A DNA stretch of 7,077 nt from DASYML01 sp036399835 (GTDB lineage: Bacteria; Acidobacteriota; Blastocatellia; Pyrinomonadales; Pyrinomonadaceae): contig DASWMI010000203.1 of NCBI GenBank assembly GCA_036399835.1, positions 1-7,077 of the forward strand. The letters run 5' to 3'. The translations under genes and the position numbers were made by a program. Position 1 is the stretch's first letter. Every line of letters starts with the position of its first letter. This document shows positions 1-6,331 of this stretch, in pieces. The notes beneath the pieces were generated by a model, which worked only from the letters and a program-made list of their open reading frames with translations, did no database searches and was not told the origin of the DNA.

Positions 1-1
1 A

Positions 2-88
2 CCATCACCGTCGCCGTCGCCTTCACCGTCACCTTCACCGTCAGCATCGCCATCGCCATCTCCGTCACCATCGCCTTCACCTTCGCCG
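2..88 (+). repeat. Imperfect CCN-TCN hexamer repeat encoding a Pro-Ser linker
   Basis: Fourteen consecutive hexanucleotide units, followed by one extra Pro codon, encode Pro-Ser dipeptides; one unit is changed to Ala-Ser (GCA TCG at 44-49). Third positions vary freely (CCA, CCG, CCT; TCA, TCG, TCT), so the dipeptide is conserved better than the DNA. This fits selection for an extended, flexible linker between extracellular domains. The array runs off the left edge, so its full length is unknown. Confidence 0.9.
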
Positions 89-1942
89 GCGCAGTCTACA
101 GTGCAGTTTGGCGCGCCCAGCTATCAGGTGACGGAAGCCTGTACGTTCCTGACCATCAGCGTGAGACGTTCCGGCCCGAACGCTACCGGCGCGACCGTTG
201 AGTACAGGGTCAATGACGGGACGGCGACGCAGCGAACCGATTTCGAGTTTGCCGCCGGAAAGCTCGTCTTCAATTCAGGCGAGACGGAGAAGAGTTTTAT
301 CGTGCTGATTAATGATGACGGCTACGCAGAAGGGACTGAGCAGGCTACCATGACGCTCAGCAACCCGACGGGCGGGGCTGTGCTCGGGCCTGATAGCACG
401 GCGACACTCTTTATCAACGATAACGAAACTTCAGACTCGGCCACGAATCCGATTGAAGACCCGTCAACCTTTATCTGCCAGCAGTATCACGATTTCCTCA
501 ATCGGCAGTCAGACCCGGGAGGTCAGGCCTTCTGGACCAACGAAATCACCAAGTGTAACGGCAGCGAGACCTGTATCCGCAACCGCCGGATAAATGTCTC
601 TGCGGCCTTCTTTATCGAAGAGGAATTCCAGCGCACGGGCTTCTTCATACACCGGCTCTATAAGGCCGGATTCTTGAGGCGACCGGGCTACGTCGAGTTT
701 ATGACAGACCGTAGCCGCTTGAACGAAGGGCCGAATCTGGATGCCGAGAAGAAGGCTTACTCGGAAGAGTTTGTCCAGCGTTCTGAGTTCACGGCGAAAT
801 ACCCGACGACGCAGAACGGGCAGGAGTTTGTTGACGCGCTCATCGAGAACGTCAAGAACACTTCAGGTGTGGACCTGACGAGCAAGAAGGGAGAGCTGAT
901 TGCCGAATACAACGCCGGGAGCAACCAGACGGATAGCCGCGCTCGCGTCATGCGCAAGCTCATAGAGTATGAGGAATACAAGGCTGCGGAATTTAATCCG
1001 GCCTTTGTCCTCTCGGAATACTTCGGCTATCTGAGGCGCGACCCAGACGAGGGCGGCTATCTCTTCTGGCTCAATGTCTTGAATAACAAACAGCCCGGCA
1101 ACTATCGCGGGATGGTCTGCTCCTTCCTCACCTCTAAGGAATACCAGGAGCGCTTTAGCTCAATCGTGCCGCGCACCAATACGCAATGCGCTTCGGCCAC
1201 CTCGACGACGACCACTGTGGTCGCCGTCACGTCCGGCAATAAGCTCCTCATCTTTAACAGCGAGACGCCGGGCACGATTGATTTCGCCGTCAACATTACG
1301 GGTCTGCAATCAGGAGAAACGATTCTCGGGATGGACTTCCGCCCGCGCACAGGGCAACTCTTCGCGCTCGGAAGCACACGCAGGCTCTATATCATCAATC
1401 CCTCGACCGGGGCCACGACCCTTGTCGGGAGCGGCCCGCTGTCAATCGGCACGGGCGGGACCGATTATGGTTTCGATTTCAACCCTGTGGCAGACAGGAT
1501 ACGCATCGTGGACAATGCGGACGAGAATTTCCGCGTTGACCCGGATACGGGCGTCGTGACGGCGGACGGGCCGCTGGCCTACAACGCTGGCGACGCGCAT
1601 GCGGGCCAGAATCCGAATGTCGTCGGCGCAGCCTACAACAACAATATCGCGGGCGCGCAGACGACCACGCTCTTCGATCTGGATTCGGTTCTGGATATTC
1701 TTGCCACACAGAATCCGCCCAACAGCGGGACGCTTAACACCATAGGGGCGATGGGCATTGATGCCTCCTCGCTCTTAGGGTTCGACATCGCGGCCAGGGA
1801 TAACTCCGGATTCGCCTCCGTGATAGTGACGGGCGGGACAACCAGCAGTCTCTACAGGATTGACTTGTCAAACGGGGCGGCGACGCTCGTCGGCACGATC
1901 AATACTACGGAGACGGTCCGTGACATCGCTATCAGGCCGTAA
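2..1942 (+). CDS. Secreted Calx-beta / DUF4214 / DUF4394 multidomain protein (5' partial)
   Basis: The reading frame is open to the left edge, so the true start and any signal peptide lie outside; 646 residues are visible. Numbered from base 2, domains are: Pro-Ser linker (1-29); Calx-beta domain (about 34-142), a beta-sandwich ending in FINDNE and often found in cell-surface proteins; DUF4214 (about 157-390), with the motif Y..FL.R..D.GG..FW near its start and again near its end; and a DUF4394 beta-propeller-like domain (about 405-646) with GMDFRPRTGQL, YGFDFNPVADRIRIV and TQNPPNSGTLNTIG. Cysteines in DUF4214 (KCNGSETC and others) suggest disulfides outside the cytoplasm. The GTG at 101 is in frame but follows the linker and starts no signal peptide, so I reject it as the start. 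The domain set is known from acidobacterial proteins. Exact function is unknown; a surface or adhesion role is inferred. The gene ends at TAA 1940-1942, before a strong terminator. Confidence 0.9.
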   Translation, partial: PSPSPSPSPSPSPSASPSPSPSPSPSPSPAQSTVQFGAPSYQVTEACTFLTISVRRSGPNATGATVEYRVNDGTATQRTDFEFAAGKLVFNSGETEKSFIVLINDDGYAEGTEQATMTLSNPTGGAVLGPDSTATLFINDNETSDSATNPIEDPSTFICQQYHDFLNRQSDPGGQAFWTNEITKCNGSETCIRNRRINVSAAFFIEEEFQRTGFFIHRLYKAGFLRRPGYVEFMTDRSRLNEGPNLDAEKKAYSEEFVQRSEFTAKYPTTQNGQEFVDALIENVKNTSGVDLTSKKGELIAEYNAGSNQTDSRARVMRKLIEYEEYKAAEFNPAFVLSEYFGYLRRDPDEGGYLFWLNVLNNKQPGNYRGMVCSFLTSKEYQERFSSIVPRTNTQCASATSTTTTVVAVTSGNKLLIFNSETPGTIDFAVNITGLQSGETILGMDFRPRTGQLFALGSTRRLYIINPSTGATTLVGSGPLSIGTGGTDYGFDFNPVADRIRIVDNADENFRVDPDTGVVTADGPLAYNAGDAHAGQNPNVVGAAYNNNIAGAQTTTLFDLDSVLDILATQNPPNSGTLNTIGAMGIDASSLLGFDIAARDNSGFASVIVTGGTTSSLYRIDLSNGAATLVGTINTTETVRDIAIRP

Positions 1943-1977
1943 AGCTTTTCTCTCCGGCCCGTGCGAGAGAGCATGAT

Positions 1978-2010
1978 TGGACCAGCATCGTTCGGGAATT
2001 ATCTGGTCCA
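1978..2010 (+). repeat. Small inverted repeat after the upstream stop
   Basis: TGGACCAG (1978-1985) pairs perfectly with CTGGTCCA (2003-2010) around a 17-base loop. No T tract follows, so it is not an intrinsic terminator by itself. It could protect the 3' end of the mRNA or help the stronger hairpin 20 bases downstream. The role is inferred; the pairing is seen directly. Confidence 0.5.
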
Positions 2011-2028
2011 GGATTGCTGTTGAAGGTC

Positions 2029-2080
2029 AAACAGGATGGCCGTCCGGCAAGATGATTGTCGGGCGGTCATCCTGTTTTCT
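2029..2080 (+). terminator. Strong Rho-independent terminator
   Basis: The arm 2029-2050 pairs with 2056-2077 over 22 consecutive positions, three of them G-T (G-U in RNA) wobbles (2043/2063, 2039/2067, 2047/2059), around a five-base loop GATGA. The descending arm ends in ATCCTGTTTTCT, giving a short T tract on the + strand. It lies about 90 bases after the TAA of the Calx-beta gene and before the smc promoter, so it should end transcription of the upstream gene. The opposite strand has only a three-T run after the stem, so termination is probably mainly in the + direction. Confidence 0.85.
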
Positions 2081-2165
2081 CATCCAGCATCGCAGACGGT
2101 TTAATACGTCTCGCGGTTAAACTCCGCGTCTTCCGATATTAACGGCGCGTGGCCTAAAGCTTTGG

Positions 2166-2195
2166 TTGACATGGCTGCCGTCTCCAACATATAGT
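2166..2195 (+). promoter_or_regulatory. Near-consensus sigma-70-type promoter for smc
   Basis: A perfect -35 box TTGACA (2166-2171) is followed by an 18-base spacer and a -10 box TATAGT (2190-2195), one mismatch from TATAAT. Transcription would start near 2202, leaving an untranslated leader of about 70 bases. The position between the terminator and the smc start codon fits. No -35/-10 pair of similar quality was noticed elsewhere in the gap. The start site is predicted, not shown. Confidence 0.75.
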
Positions 2196-2272
2196 GTCCA
2201 TCTCCCGCGGGGTGCTCTACGGGCTGCGCTATTTTAGAGTCTGCGAGCGGCCAGGCAACTCAGACCAAACGC

Positions 2273-5200
2273 ATGTTCAAACTGCAAAGATTAGAGATTA
2301 CCGGATTCAAATCCTTCGCCGATCATACTGAGATAGTCTTCACGGGGGATGGGATTACGGCTGTCGTCGGACCAAACGGCTGCGGTAAGTCGAACGTCGC
2401 CGACGCTATCTCATGGGTGCTTGGCGAGCAGCGGGCCAAGCAGTTGCGCGGCGCTGAGATGAAGGATGTCATCTTTCAAGGCTCGCGCAATCGCCCCCCC
2501 AGCGGCATGGCCGAAGTCGTCCTCCACCTGGTCCGGGATGAAACGGTCGAGCACGAGCCTGACATAGAAGATATAGATTCCACGCTCGAAGAGATTGACG
2601 ACCGCGCCGTAGCCCTTGAAGATGCCATTGGTCCAGACAGTGAGATAGCGAGTCCTTCATCCGAACACGCCGCGCCTGTGCCCTATGTCCTGACGGCTGA
2701 GCACGCCTCAGCGCCCGATGAGAGTCTGGCAGGCAATCCTTCCGAGACAATCAATCCTGCTGTCGCAGCCAATGCTTCTCAAGCGGATACGGTTGAAGCG
2801 CCCGCGGCAACGGGCATTGCCGGCGAAGAGGTTTCCGGACCAATCGAACAGGTTCAGACTGCGGCCATGACAAAGGCGCAGCATCATGGCAAGCGGCACT
2901 GGCGTCCGAGCCGTCTGGCTTTGGAGTTTGCGCCGGGCGAGGCTGTTTCGGTCACGCGCCGTCTTTATCGTTCGGGCGAGAGCGAGTATCTACTGAACGG
3001 GCGCACCTGTCGGCTGCGCGATATTCAGGACCTCTTTTCGGGCACGGGTCTTTCGGGCGCTCATTACGCCATCATAGAGCAGGGGCGCATCGGCCAGATT
3101 CTCTCCGCCAAGCCTATGGACCGCCGCACGATTATCGAAGAGGCGGCGGGCATCACTAAATTCCGTGTCCGCCAGCGCGCCGCAGAAGCGCGGCTCGACG
3201 CGGCCCGGACCAATCTTTCACGCATCTCTGACATCATCTCGGAAATCGAGAGACAGGTCGGCAGCCTACGCAGACAGGCGCAGAAGGCTCGCCGTTATCG
3301 CATCCTGCGTGAAGAGTTGCGCGAACTGTTGCGCCGCGTCTATGTCGCGGAAGAGCGTTTGCTGGCCGCCCTGCTTGAAGAGACAAAGGTAGCGCTCGAA
3401 GAGGTGAGCCGCGAAGAGCGTTCTCTGGCCGCAGAGCTGGCCGAGCGCGAAGAGACTGCGCGCAGCGCCACGCAGCAGGCCCGCGCACTCGAAGATGAAT
3501 TGTCGCAGGCTCGCGCGGTCGCCGCCGAAGCAGCCTTGCAGCGTGACCGGCAGTTGCGCGAGCGCGCTTATCAGGAAGAGCAACGCGAAGCGCTGGAGGA
3601 GCGCCGCGCGGCGATTAAGAATGAGATCGAGGCTGTGCGTGCGCGGCTCGAAGCGGTCGAAGCAGAGTCCGCCCAGCTTCTTGAGCATGAAGCTCTGTTG
3701 CACGCCGAGAGTGAAGAGAGCGCGCAGCTTCTGCAATCAGCCGAGAGCCGTTACGGTCAGCGCATAGTTGAAGTGACAGAGGCCGAGGCCATGATCGAGA
3801 CGGCGCGCGCAGAGCTTTTGACGCACACGGCGGTCGCCGAGCGGCTGATGGAAATCGGTCGCCAGCTTGAATCTGCGCTCGAACGTCTTGATGTGCAGGC
3901 TGAAGGGCTGGCGCGTGAAGGCGAGCGGGCCGCATCTGTTCACGCCGAAAGCCTCATCAAGGCCGAAGTCCTGACCGCCGAGATAGAGGCCGCGCGCGCG
4001 CAGCTAGAGAGGCTCATGGCGGAGCGCGAGGCAGCCGTCACGGCAGTCGTGCAGGGTCACGAGGCCGTGGCCGAAACGGATGCCGAATATACGCGCGTGC
4101 GCGAAGAGTATTCGCGTGTCCGCCATCGGCTGGATACTTTGAAAGAGCTTGATGCGAGACACGCTCATTACTCGCAGGCTGTCCAGCACATCTTCCATTT
4201 CAGCGAAGAGACGGAGGATTTTCACTTTATGGGCACGCTGGCGGACAAGCTTGAAGTCTTGCCGCGATGGGAGCGTGCGGTCGAAGGGGTCTTCGGCTCA
4301 TCCTTGCAGTCCATTATCGTCCCGACGCCGGAGGATGCGCGCCGCGCCGCACTCTGGCTGAGAGGCAACCAGACGGGGCGCGCAAGCTTTCTCGTCGCAG
4401 GTCTGCACGGCGCGAGCGAAGAGCTTGACCTGGCCTCTTTTCAAGATGAAGCAACAGGTGAGCAAGCCGTCGAGACGCAACCGACGGGTAGTCTTGCGCA
4501 GGGAGCGAGCGCGTCGCAGACGGATGAAAGCGAAGCTGTTAAGAACGAAAACGCCGGGGATGAAATTATCAAGAACGCTCGCGTCGGCGATCTGCTCGGC
4601 GCGCCGCCCGAATTGCTGATCGTGCTTGAGCGGACTCTGCCCCAGAAGATGAATGCACGCGTCGCGGTCAGTCTGGACCAGGCGCTCACGATGTCTCTGG
4701 CGACGGGCGAGATGTTTGTAACGGAGGACGGCGATTGGGTGGCGGGCGGCCAACTGGTCAGCGCGGGTGATGCGCAGGCGCTCGAAGAGGGCGCGGGGCT
4801 GCTCGCTTTCAAACGCGAGCTGCGCGAGCTTGAGGCGCGTGCGCGTGAGCTGGAAGACGAGTTGCTGGCGGCGGAGCGGACCGTGGTTGATGCGCGCTTG
4901 CGTGCCGGCGAGCTTGAGGATGCGGTCGTCCTGCTCAACGAGGCCATCGGGCGCGATGAGCGCGAGCTGCTGGCGCGTGAGCTTAACGCGAGACAGGTCT
5001 TGCAGGAGATTGAGCGCGCGGAGCGACACCTGCGCGTCGTGGCGGATGATGCGGCGCGTCTGGCAGAGGAGCGGCTTGAGCTTGAAGCCAGACGCTCGAC
5101 GGCTCTCTCCGAAGCGGAGACGGCGGAGCAGGCGCGGCTCGCGGCCTTACAACAGGTCGCAGAGGCGACGGCCTTGCTCACGGTCGCACGCCGCGAGGCC

Positions 5201-6331
5201 GAGACCGAGAATGAAAGCCTCGGCGTGCAGCGTGCAGCCGCAGCCGCAGCCGCAGAGCGTAGACGCGCCACCACAGCCGAGCTGCGAAGGCTTGAAGCCG
5301 AGCGGCAGGACCTCTACGTCAGGGTCGAGCGGCACGAGCGCGAGGTGGACGAGACCGGCGCGCGGCTGGACCAGCTTGCGCGCTCGATTGAAGAGATCGA
5401 GCAGAATGCGCTGAGTATAGAAGAAGAACGCGAGCGCGAAGAGCAGGAGATTGCCGAAGTCGCCGCCCGCCTGGCACATGCGCGCGAGCGAGCCGACGCG
5501 CTCTCAAGCGAGTTGTCCGAGTTGAATCATCGCGCGGCTGCCACGCGCGACCATCGCGCAGAGCTTGAGGTCCAGCGCGCGGAAGCTACGGCGCGGCTCT
5601 CTTTTGTGCGCGAATCCTGCGCCTCAGAGTTGAACCAGTCGCTCGAAGAGTTGTCGCGTGAGAGGCCCGCTGATGAAGAGTTTGATCTGGAAGCGGGGCG
5701 TGCGCGCGTCGAAGAGCTGCGAGCGCGTGTCGAGAGTTTTGGCGCGGTCAACATGATGGCGCTCGAAGAGCTTTCGGAATCCGAAGAGCGTCTACTGTTT
5801 CTGACGGGCCAGCGCGCAGATATTACAGAAGGCATAGCCTCGACCGAAGAGGCTTTGCGCGAAATCAAGCGCCGCTCGCGCGAGCGTTTCCGCCAGGCCT
5901 TCGAGCAGATTAATCGCAACTTCGGCGAGCTGTTCCAGGAACTGTTCGGCGGCGGGCGCGGCGAGATGAGCCTGATAGACGCCGACGATGTTTTAGAGTC
6001 CGGCATAGACATCATCGCGCAGCCGCCGGGCAAGCGTCTTCAGAGTGTGCTCTTGCTCTCCGGCGGCGAGAAGGCCATGGCGGCCCTCGCGCTCGTCCTC
6101 GGCATCTTTCACTATCGCCCCTCGCCCTTCTGCCTTCTGGACGAGGTGGATGCGCCGCTTGACGAAGCCAACGTCGGGCGCTTTACCAATAAGATTGTAG
6201 AGATGTCAGCCAGCACGCAGTTCATCATCATCACGCATAACAAGCGGACGATGGAGATGGCGCGTGCGCTCTATGGCGTGACGATGGAGGACGCAGGCAT
6301 CTCCAAGCTCGTCTCTGTCAAGTTCGAGTGA
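2273..6331 (+). CDS. smc: Chromosome segregation protein SMC, with two insertions
   Basis: SMC is the ATP-driven coiled-coil core of bacterial condensin. It dimerises through its hinge, works with ScpA and ScpB, and organises and segregates the chromosome. Seen here: N-terminal head with GFKSF (11-15), Walker A GPNGCGKS (33-40), SVTRRLYRSGESEYLLNG (226-243) and the IIEQG Q-loop region (267-271); a coiled coil of about 300-640 rich in E, R, A and L; hinge about 650-835; a returning coil of about 838-1150; FGAVN (1156-1160); and the C-terminal head with signature LSGGE (1262-1266), Walker B FCLLDE with D1290 and E1291, D-loop PLDEAN (1295-1300) and switch His1322. All ATPase motifs look intact. 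The 1352 residues exceed the usual ~1150-1200 because of insertions at about 90-213 and 713-769. ATG 2273 is the only normal start after an in-frame TAG at 2192; no clear Shine-Dalgarno precedes it. The stop overlaps the next gene's start. Confidence 0.98.
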   Translation: MFKLQRLEITGFKSFADHTEIVFTGDGITAVVGPNGCGKSNVADAISWVLGEQRAKQLRGAEMKDVIFQGSRNRPPSGMAEVVLHLVRDETVEHEPDIEDIDSTLEEIDDRAVALEDAIGPDSEIASPSSEHAAPVPYVLTAEHASAPDESLAGNPSETINPAVAANASQADTVEAPAATGIAGEEVSGPIEQVQTAAMTKAQHHGKRHWRPSRLALEFAPGEAVSVTRRLYRSGESEYLLNGRTCRLRDIQDLFSGTGLSGAHYAIIEQGRIGQILSAKPMDRRTIIEEAAGITKFRVRQRAAEARLDAARTNLSRISDIISEIERQVGSLRRQAQKARRYRILREELRELLRRVYVAEERLLAALLEETKVALEEVSREERSLAAELAEREETARSATQQARALEDELSQARAVAAEAALQRDRQLRERAYQEEQREALEERRAAIKNEIEAVRARLEAVEAESAQLLEHEALLHAESEESAQLLQSAESRYGQRIVEVTEAEAMIETARAELLTHTAVAERLMEIGRQLESALERLDVQAEGLAREGERAASVHAESLIKAEVLTAEIEAARAQLERLMAEREAAVTAVVQGHEAVAETDAEYTRVREEYSRVRHRLDTLKELDARHAHYSQAVQHIFHFSEETEDFHFMGTLADKLEVLPRWERAVEGVFGSSLQSIIVPTPEDARRAALWLRGNQTGRASFLVAGLHGASEELDLASFQDEATGEQAVETQPTGSLAQGASASQTDESEAVKNENAGDEIIKNARVGDLLGAPPELLIVLERTLPQKMNARVAVSLDQALTMSLATGEMFVTEDGDWVAGGQLVSAGDAQALEEGAGLLAFKRELRELEARARELEDELLAAERTVVDARLRAGELEDAVVLLNEAIGRDERELLARELNARQVLQEIERAERHLRVVADDAARLAEERLELEARRSTALSEAETAEQARLAALQQVAEATALLTVARREAETENESLGVQRAAAAAAAERRRATTAELRRLEAERQDLYVRVERHEREVDETGARLDQLARSIEEIEQNALSIEEEREREEQEIAEVAARLAHARERADALSSELSELNHRAAATRDHRAELEVQRAEATARLSFVRESCASELNQSLEELSRERPADEEFDLEAGRARVEELRARVESFGAVNMMALEELSESEERLLFLTGQRADITEGIASTEEALREIKRRSRERFRQAFEQINRNFGELFQELFGGGRGEMSLIDADDVLESGIDIIAQPPGKRLQSVLLLSGGEKAMAALALVLGIFHYRPSPFCLLDEVDAPLDEANVGRFTNKIVEMSASTQFIIITHNKRTMEMARALYGVTMEDAGISKLVSVKFE
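5234..5254 (+). repeat. GCAGCC hexamer repeat encoding seven alanines in SMC
   Basis: Three and a half copies of GCAGCC lie in frame in the smc C-terminal coil and encode Ala988-Ala994, between a Gln-Arg pair and Glu-Arg-Arg-Arg. The length change that would come from adding or losing a unit is two residues, which would shift the coiled-coil heptad phase. The repeat is seen directly; any instability is inferred. Confidence 0.8.

Larger units (their letters stand above)
1943..2272. other. Intergenic region separating two transcription units
   Basis: No convincing gene lies in these 330 bases. The first half carries a small hairpin (1978-2010) and a strong terminator (2029-2080) for the upstream gene. 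The second half carries two short inverted repeats (2094-2111 and 2112-2128), a near-consensus promoter (2166-2195) and a leader of about 70 bases ahead of smc. The motif TAAAGCTTT occurs twice, just after the upstream stop (about 1940) and just before the -35 box (about 2155), with no evident role. Confidence 0.8.

Noticed and set aside
2..88. CRISPR-like or regulatory repeat array at the left edge
   Set aside because: The repeat is a continuous in-frame Pro-Ser coding hexamer with no spacers.
101..103. GTG as the start of the Calx-beta protein
   Set aside because: The frame is open upstream through a Pro-Ser linker to the window edge and no signal peptide follows the GTG, so it is an internal Val codon.
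2094..2128. Two adjacent short inverted repeats (AGACG/CGTCT and CGCGG/CCGCG) upstream of the smc promoter as an operator
   Set aside because: Each stem is only five base pairs and lies about 38 bases or more above the -35 box; this is within chance for a GC-rich gap.
2540..2911. Intein or mobile element as the source of the SMC head insertion
   Set aside because: It is too short for an intein, lacks a Cys/Ser start and His-Asn end, and has no terminal repeats or homing-endonuclease motifs.
4298..5274. Long antisense frames opposite the SMC hinge and coil (277 and 243 codons)
   Set aside because: They are Ser/Arg/Ala-rich mirror images of the GC-rich coiled-coil codons, with no recognisable domains; the sense strand is a clear SMC gene.
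4767..5414. A + strand frame of 215 codons inside smc
   Set aside because: It is very rich in Arg and Ser with no domain signature and fully overlaps the conserved smc frame, as expected for an out-of-frame shadow.
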